Notes under the pieces: generated by a model | What the model saw: only the letters and a program-made list of their open reading frames with translations | The model's database searches: none | Told to the model about the DNA's origin: nothing | Shown here: piece after piece, positions 49,134 through 62,450 of the stretch | Layout of the letters: every line of letters begins with the position of its first letter | Numbering within the stretch: position 1 is the first letter of the stretch | From: Erodium maritimum | Taxonomy: Eukaryota; Streptophyta; Magnoliopsida; Geraniales; Geraniaceae | Reading direction: 5' to 3' | Assembly (NCBI GenBank): GCA_963921825.1 | Contig: OY997594.1 | Span: 39,984,557-40,048,556 of the forward strand | Length of the DNA: 64,000 nucleotides | Translations under genes and position numbers: made by a program

Positions 49134-52100
49134 GGAATTACTTTAATATGCATATCTATGTGTATACACAACTAGAGACCATACGAGTCGTTTGAGGAAC
49201 TAAAAACCACAATTTGTTGTTCCTACTGATTTCTTACATACTATAGTATGTCCAGATAAAGGCTATTTTGGTTTGAAATCTATACGGTATCGGATTGGGT
49301 TCCCAATGTTTGTGGGGCTACTTTAATAGGCATATCTATGTGTAGACACAACTAGAGGCACATACGAGTCCCTTGAGGGACTTAAAAGCACACTTTATTG
49401 TTCCTTCTCATTTCTTACACATATATCTATATGTAAACACAACTAGAGGCCCATATGAGTTCATTGAGGGATAAAAAGAACAATTTGTCACTTCTTTTGA
49501 TTTCTTACATACCATATTATGTCTAGATGAGAGTCTTTTGTAGCAAGCTCAAACGGTCTCGGATTGGATTCCCAATGGTGGTGGGTTTACTTTAATATGC
49601 ATATCTATGTGTATACACAACTAGAGGCCATACGAGTCGTTTGAGGAGCTAAAAACCACAATTTATTGTTCCTACTGATATGTTACATACTATAGTATGT
49701 CAAGATAAAGGTTATTTTGTTTTGAAATCTATACGGTATCGGATTGGGTTCCCAATGTTTGTGGGGCTACTTTAATAGGCATATCTATGTGTAGACACAA
49801 CTAGAGGCACATACGAGTCCCTTGAGGGACTTAAAAGCACACTTTATTGTTCCTTCTCATTTCTTACACATATATCTATATGTAAACACAACTAAAGGCC
49901 CATATGAGTTCATTGAGGGATAAAAAGAACAATTTGTCACTTCTTTTATTTTCTTACATACCATATTATGTCTAGATGAAAGTCTTTTGTTGCAAGCTCA
50001 ATCGGTCTCGGATTGGGTTCCCAATGGTGGTGGGTTTACTTTATTATGCATATCTATGTGTATACACAACTAGAGGCCATACGAGTCGTTTGAGGAGCTA
50101 AAAACCTTTGTTGTTCCTACTGATTTCTTACATACTATAGTATGTCCAGATAAAGGTTATTTTGTTTTGAAATCTATACGGTCTCGGATTGGGTTCCCAA
50201 TGTTTGTGGGGCTACTTTAATAGGCATCTAAGTGTATACACAACTAGAGGCACATACGAGTCCCTTGAGGGACTTAAAAACATACTTTATTGTTCCTACT
50301 CATTTCTTACACATATATCTATATGTATAAACAACTAGAGGCCCATATAAGTTCATTGAGGGATAAAAAGAACAATTCGTTATTTCTTTTGATTTCTTAC
50401 ATACCATAGTATGTCTAGATGAGATTCTATTTTGTTGCAAGCTCAAACGGTCTCGGATTGGGTTCCCAATTTTGGTGGGTTTGCTTTAATAGGCATATCT
50501 ATGTGTATACACAACTAGAGGCCAACGAGTTGTTTGAGGAACTAAAAACATTAATTTCTTATTCCTACTGATTTCTTACATACTATAGTATGTCCAGATA
50601 AAGGCTATTTTCGTTTGAAGAACATACGGTCTCGGATTGGGTTCCGAATGTTTGTGGGGCTACTTTAATAGGCATATCTATGTGTATACACAACTAGAGG
50701 CCCATACGAGTACTTTGAGGGACTTAAAAGCATAATTTATTATTCCTACTGATTTCTTACACATATATCTATGTGTATACATAAATACAGGCCTATATGA
50801 GTCCATTGAGGGATAAAAAGAACAATTTGTGGGGCTACTTTAATAGGCATATCTATGTGTATACACAACTAGAGGCACATACGAGTCACTTGAGGGACTT
50901 AAAAGCACAATTTATTATTCCTACTGATTTCTTACACATATATCTATATGTATACACAACTAGAGGCCCGTATGAGTTCATTGAGGGATAAAAAGAACAA
51001 TTTGTTACTTCTTTTGATTTCTTACATACCATATTATGTCAAGATGAGAGTCTTTTGTTGCAAGCTCAAACGGTCTCGGATTGAGTTCCCAATGGTGGTT
51101 GGTTTACTTTAATATGCATATCTATGTGTATACACAACTAGAGGCCATACGAGTCGTTTGAGTAGCTAGAAACCACAATTTGTTATTCATACTGATTTCA
51201 TACATACTATAGTATGTCCAGATAAAGGTTATTTTGTTTTAAAATCCATAAGGTCTCGGATTGGGTTTCCAATGTTTGTGGGGCTACTTTAATAGGCATA
51301 TGTATGTGTAGACACAACTAGAGGCACATACGAGTCCCTTGAGGGACTTAAAAGCACACTTTATTGTTCCTTCTCATTTCTTACACATATATATCTATAT
51401 GTAAACACAACTAGAGGCACATATGAGTTCATTGAGGGATAAAAAGAACAATTTGTCACTTCATTTGATTTCTTACATACCATATTATGTCTAGATGAGA
51501 GTCTTTTGTTGCAAGCTCAAACGGTCTCGGATTGGGTTCCCAATGGTGGTGGGTTTACTTTAATATGCATATCTATGTGTATACACAACTAGAGGCCATA
51601 CGAGTCATTTGAGGATCTAAAAACCTTTGTTGTTCCTACTGATTTCTTACATACTATAGTATGTCCAGATAAAGGTTATTTTGTTTTGAAATCTATACGG
51701 TCTCGGATTGGGTTCCCAATGTTTGTGGGGCTACTTTAATAGGCATATCTATGTGTAGACACAACTAGAGGCACATACGAGTCCCTTGAGGGACTTAAAA
51801 GCACACTTTATTGTTCCTTCTCATTTCTTACACATATATCTATATGTAAACACAACTAGAGGCCCATATGAGTTCATTGAGGGATAAAAAGAACAATTTG
51901 TTACTTCTTTTGATTTCATACATACCATAGGATGTCTAGATGAGAGTCTATTTCGTTGCAAGTTCAAACGGTCTCGGATTGGGTTCCCAATGTTGGTGGG
52001 TTTACTTTAATAGACATATCTATGTGTATACACAACTAGAGGCCAACGAGTTGTTTGAGGAACTAAAAAGCACAATTTTTCTTACATACTATAGTATGTC

Positions 52101-52879
52101 CAGATAAAGTCTATTTTGGTTTTAAGACCATACGGTATCAGATTGGGTTCCGAATGTTTGTGGGGCTACTTTAATAGGCATATCTATGTGTATACACAAC
52201 TAGAAGCCCATACGAGTCCTTTGAGGGACTTAAAAGCACAATTTATTATTCCTACTGATTTATTACACATATATCTATGTGTATACACAACTATAGGCCT
52301 ATATGAGTCCATTGAGGGATAAAAAGAACAATTTATTACTTTTTTTGATGTCTTACATACCATAGGATGTCTAGATGAGAGTCCTTTGTTGCAAGCTCAA
52401 ACGGTCTCGGTTTGGATTCCCAATGTTGGTGGGTTTACTTTAATATGCATATCTATGTGTATGCACAACTAGAGACCATACGAGTCGTTTGAGGAACTAA
52501 AAACCACAATTTGTTATTCCTACTGATTTCTTACATACTATAGTATGTCCAGATAAAGGCTATTTTGGTTTGAAATCCATACGGTCTCGGATTGGGTTCT
52601 CAATGTTTGTTGGGCTACTTTAATAGGCATATCTATGTGTATACACAACTAGAGGCACATACGAGTCCCTTGAGGGACTTAAAAGCACACTTTATTGTTC
52701 CTTCTCATTTCTTACACATATATCTATATGTAAACACAACTAAAGGCCCATATGAGTTCATTGAGGGATAGAAAGAACAATTTGTCACTTCTTTTGATTT
52801 CTTACATACCATATTATGTCTAGATGAGAGTCTTTTGTAGCAAGCTCAAACGGTCTGGGATTGGGTTCCCAATGGTGGT
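49134..52879. repeat. 3.75-kb satellite super-repeat, copy 3
   Basis: Same block as copies 1 and 2 but 450 bp longer: one extra higher-order unit lies between about 49290 and 49740. Offsets to copy 2 are 3,296 at the left anchor and 3,746 after the extra unit (46141 to 49887). The deletion unit recurs near 50827. Confidence 0.87.
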
Positions 52880-55800
52880 GGAATTACTTTAATATGCATA
52901 TCTATGTGTATACACAACTAGAGACCATACGAGTCGTTTGAGGAACTAAAAACCACAATTTGTTGTTCCTACTGATTTCTTACATACTATAGTATGTCCA
53001 GATAAAGGCTATTTTGGTTTGAAATCTATACGGTATCGGATTGGGTTCCCAATGTTTGTGGGGCTACTTTAATAGGCATATCTATGTGTAGACACAACTA
53101 GAGGCACATACGAGTCCCTTGAGGGACTTAAAAGCACACTTTATTGTTCCTTCTCATTTCTTACACATATATCTATATGTAAACACAACTAGAGGCCCAT
53201 ATGAGTTCATTGAGGGATAAAAAGAACAATTTGTCACTTCTTTTGATTTCTTACATACCATATTATGTCTAGATGAGAGTCTTTTGTAGCAAGCTCAAAC
53301 GGTCTCGGATTGGATTCCCAATGGTGGTGGGTTTACTTTAATATGCATATCTATGTGTATACACAACTAGAGGCCATACGAGTCGTTTGAGGAGCTAAAA
53401 ACCACAATTTATTGTTCCTACTGATATGTTACATACTATAGTATGTCAAGATAAAGGTTATTTTGTTTTGAAATCTATACGGTATCGGATTGGGTTCCCA
53501 ATGTTTGTGGGGCTACTTTAATAGGCATATCTATGTGTAGACACAACTAGAGGCACATACGAGTCCCTTGAGGGACTTAAAAGCACACTTTATTGTTCCT
53601 TCTCATTTCTTACACATATATCTATATGTAAACACAACTAGAGGCCCATATGAGTTCATTGAGGGATAAAAAGAACAATTTGTCACTTCTTTTGATTTCT
53701 TACATACCATATTATGTCTAAATGAGAGTCTTTTGTAGCAAGCTCAAACGGTCTGGGATTGGGTTCCCAATGGTGCTGGAATTACTTTAATATGCATATC
53801 TATGTGTATACACAACTAGAGACCATACGAGTCGTTTGAGGAACTAAAAACCACAATTTGTTGTTCCTATTGATTTCTTACATACTATAGTATGTCCAGA
53901 TAAAGGCTATTTTGGTTTGAAATCCATACGGTCTCGGATTGGGTTCCCAATGTTTGTTGGGCTACTTTAATAGGCATATCTATGTGTATACACAACTAGA
54001 GACACATACGAGTCCCTTGAGGGACTTAAAAGCACACTTTATTGTTCCTTCTCATTTCTTACACATATATCTATATGTAAACACAACTAAAGGCCCATAT
54101 GAGTTCATTGAGGGATAAAAAGAACAATTTGTCACTTCTTTTATTTTCTTACATACCATATTATGTCTAGATGAAAGTCTTTTGTTGCAAGCTCAATCGG
54201 TCTCGGATTGGGTTCCCAATGGTGGTGGGTTTACTTTAATATGCATATCTATGTGTATACACAACTAGAGGCCATACGAGTCGTTTGAGGAGCTAAAAAC
54301 CTTTGTTGTTCCTACTGATTTCTTACATACTATAGTATGTCCAGATAAAGGTTATTTTGTTTTGAAATCTATACGGTATCGGATTGGGTTCCCAATGTTT
54401 GTGGGGCTACTTTAATAGGCATATCTATGTGTAGACACAACTAGAGGCACATACGAGTCCCTTGAGGGACTTAAAAGCACACTTTATTGTTCCTTCTCAT
54501 TTCTTACACATATATCTATATGTAAACACAACTAGAGGCCCATATGAGTTCATTGAGGGATAAAAAGAACAATTTGTCACTTCTTTTGATTTCTTACATA
54601 CCATATTATGTCTAGATGAGAGTCTTTTGTAGCAAGCTCAAACGGTCTCGGATTGGATTCCCAATGGTGGTGGGTTTACTTTAATATACATATCTATGTG
54701 TATACACAACTAGAGGCCATACGAGTCGTTTGAGGAGCTAAAAACCACAATTTGTTGTTCCTACTGATTTGTTACATACTATAGTATGTCAAGATAAAGG
54801 TTATTTTGTTTTGAAATCTATACGGTCTCGGATTGGGTTCCCAATGTTTGTGGGGCTACTTTAATAGGCATATCTATGTGTATATACAACTAGAGGCACA
54901 TACGAGTCCCTTGAGGGACTTAAAAACACACTTTATTGTTCCTACTCATTTCTTACACATATATCCATATGTACACACAACTAGAGGCCCATATGAGTTC
55001 ATTGAGGGATAAAAAGAACAATTTGTTACTTCTTTTGATTTCATACATACCATAGGATGTCTAGATGAGAGTCTATTTCGTTACAAGCTCAAACGGTCTC
55101 GGATTAGGTTCCCTATGTTGGTGGGTTTACACTTTAATAGGCATATCTATGTGTATACACAACTAGAGGCCATACGAGTCGTTTGAGGAACTAAAAAGTA
55201 CAATTTCTTATTCTTACTGATTTCTTACACATATATCTATGTGTATACAAAACTAGAGGCCCATATGAGTCCATTGAGGGATAAAAAGAACAATTTGTTA
55301 CTTCTTTTGATTTCTTACATATCATATTATGTCTAGATGAGAGTCTTTTGTTGCAAGCTCAAACGGTCTCGGATTGGGTTCCCAATGTTGGAGGGTTTAC
55401 TTTAATATGCATATCTATGTAAATACACAACTAGAGGCCATACGAGTCGTTTGAGGAGCTAAAAACCACAATTTGTTATTCCTACTGATTTCTTACATAC
55501 TATAGTATGTCCAGATAAAGGTTATTTTGTTTTCAAATCTATACGGTCTCGGATTGGGTTTCCAATGTTTGTGGGGCTACTTTAATAGGCATATCTATGT
55601 GTGTACACAACTAGAGCACATATGAGTCCCTTGAGGGAATTAAAAGCACAATATTTTATTCCGACTGATTTCTTACACATATATCTATGTGTATACACAA
55701 CTTGAGGCCATATGAGTCCATTTAGGAATAAAAAGAACAATTTGTAACTTCTTTTGATTTCTTACATACCATATTATGTCTAGATGAGAGTCTATTTCGT

Positions 55801-56159
55801 TGCAAACTCAAACGGTATCGGACTGGATTCCCAATATTGGAGGGTTTACTCTAATAGGCATATCTATGTGTATACACAACCAGAGGCCAACGAGTTGTTT
55901 GAGGAACTAAAAAGCACAATTTTTATTCCTACTGATTTCTTACATACTATAGTATGTCCAGATGAAGGATATTTTGGTTTGAAATCCATACGGTCTCGGA
56001 TTGGGTTTCCAATGTTTGTTGGGCTACTTCAATAGGCATATCTATGTGTATACACAACTAGAGGCACATACGAGTCCCTTGAGGGACTTAAAAGCACACT
56101 TTATTGTTCCTTCTCATTTCTTACACATATATCTATATGTAAACACAACTAAAGGCCCA

Positions 56160-56690
56160 TATGAGTTCATTGAGGGATAAAAAGAACAATTTGTCACTTC
56201 TTTTGATTTCATACATACCATAGGATGTCTAGATGAGAGTCTATTTCGTTGCAAGCTCAAACGGTCTCGGATTAGGTTCCCAATGTTGGTGGGTTTACTT
56301 TAATAGGCATATCTATATGTACACAACTAGAGGCCATACGAGTCGTTTGAGGAACTAAAAAGTACAATTTCTTATTCCTACTTATTTCTTACACATATAT
56401 CTATGTGTATACAAAACTAGAGGCCCATATGAGTCCATTGAGGGATAAAAAGAACAATTTGTTACTTCTTTTCATTTCTTACATACCATATTATGTCTAG
56501 ATGAGAGTATTTTGTTGCAAGCTCAAACGGTCTCGGATTGGGTTCCCAATGTTGGAGGGTTTACTTTAATACACAACTAGAGGCCATACGAGTCGTTTGA
56601 GGAGCTAAAAACCACAATTAGTTATTCCTACTGATTTCTTACATACAATAGTATGTCCAGATAAAGGCTATTTTGGTTTGAAATCCAGAC
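56160..56690. repeat. Duplicated satellite block, copy 1 (offset 1,549 bp)
   Basis: Shares with 57709-58240 two rare deletions: ATCTATATGTACACAACTAG at about 56311 and TTTAATACACAACTAG at about 56565. Both recur 1,549 bp downstream. Confidence 0.85.
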
Positions 56691-57708
56691 GGTCTCGGAT
56701 TGGGTTCCCAATGTTTGTGGGGCTACTTTAATAGGCATATCCCTTGAGGGACTTAAAAGAACAATTTATTGTTCCTACTCATTTCTTACACATATATCTA
56801 TATGTATACACAACTAGAGGCCCATATAAGTTCATTGAGGGATAAAAAGAACAATTCGTTATTTCTTTTGATTTCTTACATACCATAGTATGTCTAGATG
56901 AGAGTCTATTTTGTTGCAAGCTCAAACGGTCTCGGACTGGATTCCCAATGTTGGTGGGTTTACTTTAATAGGCATATCTATGTGTATACACAACTAGAGG
57001 CCAACGAGTTGTTTGAGGAACTAAAAAGCACAATTTTTCTTACATACTATAGTATGTCCAGATAAAGTCTATTTTGGTTTTAAGACCATACGGTATCAGA
57101 TTGGGTTCCGAATGTTTGTGGGGCTACTTTAATAGGCATATCTATGTGTATACACAACTAGAAGCCCATACGAGTCCTTTGAGGGACTTAAAAGCACAAT
57201 TTATTATTCCTACTGATTTATTACACATATATCTATGTGTATACACAACTATAGGCCTATATGAGTCCATTGAGGGATAAAAAGAACAATTTATTACTTT
57301 TTTTGATGTCTTACATACCATAGGATGTCTAGATGAGAGTCCTTTGTTGCAAGCTCAAACGGTCTCGGTTTGGATTCCCAATGTTGGTGAGTTTACTTTA
57401 ATATGCATATCTATGTGTATGCACAACTAGAGACCATACGAGTCGTTTGAGGAACTAAAAACCACAATTTGTTATTCCTACTGATTTCTTACATACTATA
57501 GTATGTCCAGATAAAGGCTATTTTGGTTTGAAATCCATACGGTCTCGGATTGGGTTCCCAATGTTTGTTGGGCTACTTTAATAGGCATATCTATGTGTAT
57601 ACACAACTAGAGGCACATACGAGTCCCTTGAGGGACTTAAAAGCACACTTTATTGTTCCTTCTCATTTCTTACACATATATCTATATGTAAACACAACTA
57701 AAGGCCCA

Positions 57709-58240
57709 TATGAGTTCATTGAGGGATAAAAAGAACAATTTGTCACTTCTTTTGATTTCATACATACCATAGGATGTCTAGATGAGAGTCTATTTCGTTG
57801 CAAGCTCAAACGGTCTCGGATTAGGTTCCCAATGTTGGTGGGTTTACTTTAATAGGCATATCTATATGTACACAACTAGAGGCCATACGAGTCGTTTGAG
57901 GAACTAAAAAGTACAATTTCTTATTCCTACTTATTTCTTACACATATATCTATGTGTATACAAAACTAGAGGCCCATATGAGTCCATTGAGGGATAAAAA
58001 GAACAATTTGTTACTTCTTTTCATTTCTTACATACCATATTATGTCTAGATGAGAGTATTTTGTTGCAAGCTCAAACGGTCTCGGATTGGGTTCCCAATG
58101 TTGGAGGGTTTACTTTAATACACAACTAGAGGCCATACGAGTCGTTTGAGGAGCTAAAAACCACAATTAGTTATTCCTACTGATTTCTTACATACAATAG
58201 TATGTCCAGATAAAGGCTATTTTGGTTTGAAATCCATACG
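57709..58240. repeat. Duplicated satellite block, copy 2 (offset 1,549 bp)
   Basis: Partner of 56160-56690 with the same private deletions. A visible difference is CATACGG here versus CAGACGG in copy 1. Confidence 0.85.
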
Positions 58241-58249
58241 GTCTCGGAT

Positions 58250-60409
58250 TGGGTTCCCAATGTTTGTGGGGCTACTTTAATAGGCATACCTATGTGTATA
58301 CACAACTAGAGGCCTATACGAGTCCTTTGAGGGACTTAAAAGCACAATTTATTATTCCTACTGATTTCTTACACATATATCTATGTGTATACAAAACTAG
58401 AGGCCCACATGAGTCCATTGATGGAAAAAGAGAGCATTTTGTTACTTCTGTTGATTTCTTACATACCATAGTATGTCTAGATGAGAGTCTATTTTGTTCC
58501 AAGCCCAAACGGTCTCGGATTGGGTTCCCAACGTTGGTGGGTTTACTTTAATAGGCATATATATGCGTATACACAACTAGAGACCATACGAGTCGTTTGA
58601 GGTACTAAAAAGCACAATTTTTTATTCTTTCTGACATCTAACATACTATAGTATGTCAAGATAAAGGCTGTTTTGGTTTGAAGCCCATACGGTCTCATAT
58701 TGGGTTCCCAATGTTTGTGGGGCTACTTTAATAGGCATATCTATGTGTATACACAACTAGAGGCCCATAAGAGTCCTTTAAGGGACTTCAAAGCACAATT
58801 TATTATTCCTACTGATTTCTTACACATATATCTATGTGTATACACAACTAGAGGGCCATATGAGTCTATTGAGGAATAAAAAGAACAATTTGTTACTTCT
58901 TTTGATTTCTTACATACCATAGTATGTTTAGATGAGAGTCTATATTGTTGCTAGCTCAAACGGTCTCGGATTGGGTTCCCAATGTTGGTGGGACTAATTT
59001 AATACGCATATCTATGTGTATACACAACTAGAGGCACATACGAGTCCTTAGATGGACTTAAAAGCACAATTTATTATTCCTACTAATTTCTTACACATAT
59101 ATCTAAGTGTATACACAACTAGAGGCCCATATGAGTCCATTGATGGATAAAAGAACAATTTGTTACTTCTTTTGATTTCTTACACACCATAGTATGTGTA
59201 GATGAGAGTCTATTTTTTTGCAAGATCAAACGGTCTCGGATTGGGTTCCCAATGTTGGTGGGTTTACTTTAATAAGCATATCTATGTGTATACACAACAA
59301 GAGGCCAACGAGTTGTTTGAGGAACTAAAAAGCACAATTTCTTATTCCTATTGATTTCTTACATACTATAGTATGTCCAGATAAAGGTTATTTTGGTTTG
59401 AAGAACGTACTGTCTCGGATTGGGTTCTAAATGTTTGTGGGGATACTTTAATAGGAAAATCTATGTGTATACACAACTAGAGGCCCATACGAGTCCTTTG
59501 AGGGACTTAAACGAACAATTTATTATTCCTACTGATTTCTTACACATATTTCTATGTGTATACACAACTACAGGCCTATATGAGTCCATTGAGGGATAAA
59601 AAGAACAATTTGTTACTTCTTTTGATTTCTTACATACCATAGTATGTCTAGATGAGAGTCTATTTTGTTGGAAGCTAAAACGGTCTTGGATTTGGTTCCC
59701 AATGTTTGTGGGTTTACTTTAATATGCATATCTATGTGTATACACAACTAGAGGCCATACGAGTCGCTTGAAGAACTAAAAACCACAATTTGTTATTCCA
59801 ACTGATTTCTTACATACTATAGTATGTCCAGATAGATGCTATTTTGGTTTGAAATCCGTGCGGTCTCGGATTGGTTTCCCAATGTTTGTGGGGCTACTTT
59901 AATAGGCATATCTATGTGTATACACAACTAGAGGCTCATACGAGTCCTTTGAGTGACTTAAAAGCATAATTTATTATTCCTACTGATTTCTTACACATAT
60001 ATCTATGTGTATACACAACTAGAGGCCCATATGAGTCTATTGAGGGATAAAAAGATCAATTTGTTACTTCATTTAATTTCTTACATACCAATGTATGTCT
60101 AGATGAGAGTCTATTTTGTTGCAAGCTAAAACGGTCTCGGATTGGGTTCCCAATGTTGGTGAGTTTACTTTAATAGGAATATCTCTATGTATACACAACT
60201 AGAGGCCCATACGAGTCCTTTGAGGGGCTTAAAAGTACAATTTATCATTCCTACTGATTTCTTACACATATATCTATGTGTATACACAACTAGAGGCCCA
60301 TATGAGTCCATTGAGGGATAAAAAGAACAATTTGTTACCTCTTTTGATTTCTTACATAATAGTATGTCTAGATGAGAGTCTATTTTGTTGCTAGCTCAAA
60401 CGGTCTGAT
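58250..60409. repeat. 2,160-bp tandem duplication, copy 1
   Basis: Matches 60410-62450 at a constant offset of 2,160 bp. Shared rare variants include AGAGAGCATTTTG, CTTAGATGGACTT, ACACAACAAGAGG, GTCGCTTGAAGAAC and TTTATCATTCC. The paired 100-codon frames at 58249 and 60409 are repeat artefacts. Confidence 0.87.
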
Positions 60410-62450
60410 TGAGTTCCCAATGTTTGTGGGACTACTTTAATAGGCATATCTATGTGTATACACAACTAGAGGCCCGTACGAGTCCTTTGAGGGACTTAAA
60501 AGAAAAATTTATTATTCCTACTGATTTCTTACACATATATCTATGTGTATACAAAACTAGAGGCCCATATGAGTCCACTGATGGACAAAGAGAGCATTTT
60601 GTTACTTCTGTTGATTTCTTACATACCATAGTATGTCTAGATGAGAGTCTATTTTATTCCAAGCTCAAACGGTCTCGGATTGGGTTCCCAATGTTGGTGG
60701 GTTTACTTTAATAGGCATATATATGTGTATACACAACTAGAGACCATACGAGTCGTTTGAGGTACTAAAAACCACAATTTTTTATTCTTTCTGATATCTA
60801 ACATACTATAGTATGTCAAGATAAAGGCTATTTTGGTTTGAAGCCCATACGGTCTCATATTGGGTTCCCAATGTTTGTGGGGCTACTTTAATAGGCATAT
60901 CTATGTGTATACACAACTAGAGGCCCATAAGAGTCCTTTAAGGGACTTCAAAGCACAATTTATTATTCCTACTGATTTCTTACACATATATCTATGTGTA
61001 TACACAACTAGAGGGCCATATGAGTCCATTGAGGAATAAAAAGAACAATTTGTTACTTCTTTTGATTTCTTACATATCATAGTATGTTTAGATGAGAGTG
61101 TATATTGTTGCTAGCTCAAACGGTCTCGGATTGGGTTCCCAATGTTGGTGGGACTACTTTAATACGCATATCTATGTGTATACACAACTAGAGGCACATA
61201 CGAGTCCTTAGATGGACTTAAAAGCACAATTTATTATTCCTCCTAATTTCTTACACATATATCTAAGTGTATACACAACTAGAGGCCCATATGAGTCCAT
61301 TGATGGATAAAAGAACAATTTGTTACTTATTTTGATTTCTTACACACCATAGTATGTCTAGATGAGAGTCTATTTTTTTGCAAGATCAAACGGTCTCGGA
61401 TTGGGTTCCCAATGTTGGTGGGTTTACTTTAATAAGCATATCTATGTGTATACACAACAAGAGGCCAACGAGTTGTTTGAGGAACTAAAAAGCACAATTT
61501 CTTATTCCTACTGATTTCTTACATACTATAGTATGTCCAGATAAAGGCTATTTTGGTTTGAAATCCGTGCGGTGTCGTATTGGTTTCCCAATGTTTGTGG
61601 GGCTACTTTAATAGGCATATCTATGTGTATACACAACTAGAGGCTCATACGAGTCCTTTGAGGGACTTAAAAGAACAATATATTATTCCTACTGATTTCT
61701 TACACATATTTCTATGTGTATACACAACTACAGGCCTATATGAGTCCATTGAGGGATAAAAAGAACAATCTGTTACTTCTTTTGATTTCTTACATACCAT
61801 AGTATGTCTAGATGAGAGTCTATTTTGTTGGAAGCTAAAACGGTCTTGGATTTGGTTCCCAATGTTGGTGGGTTTACTTTAATATGCATATCTATGTGTA
61901 TACACAACTAGAGGCCATACGAGTCGCTTGAAGAACTAAAAACCACAATTTGTTATTCCTACTGATTTCTTACATACTATAGTATGTCCAGATAAAGGCT
62001 ATTTTGGTTTGAAATCCGTGCGGTCTCGGATTGGTTTCCCAATGTTTGTGGGGCTACTTTAATAGGCATATCTATGTGTATACACAACTAGAGGCTCATA
62101 CGAGTCCTTTGAGTGACTTAAAAGCATAATTTATTATTCCTACTGATTTCTTACACATATATCTATGTGTATACACAACTAGAGGCCCATATGAGTCTAT
62201 TGACGGATAAAAAGATCAATTTGTTACTTCATTTAATTTCTTACATACCAACGTATGTCTAGATGAGAGCCTATTTTGTTGCAAGCTAAAACGGTCTCGG
62301 ATTGGGTTCCCAATGTTGGTGAGTTTACTTTAATAGGAATATCTCTATGTATACACAACTAGAGGCCCATACGAGTCCTTTGAGGGGCTTAAAAGTACAA
62401 TTTATCATTCCTACTGATTTCTTACACATATATCTATGTGTATACACAAC
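60410..62450. repeat. 2,160-bp tandem duplication, copy 2
   Basis: Second copy. It differs from copy 1 at several places, for example around 61556-61580 versus 59396-59420, so this event is older than the 4,062-bp one or has been patched by conversion. Confidence 0.86.
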
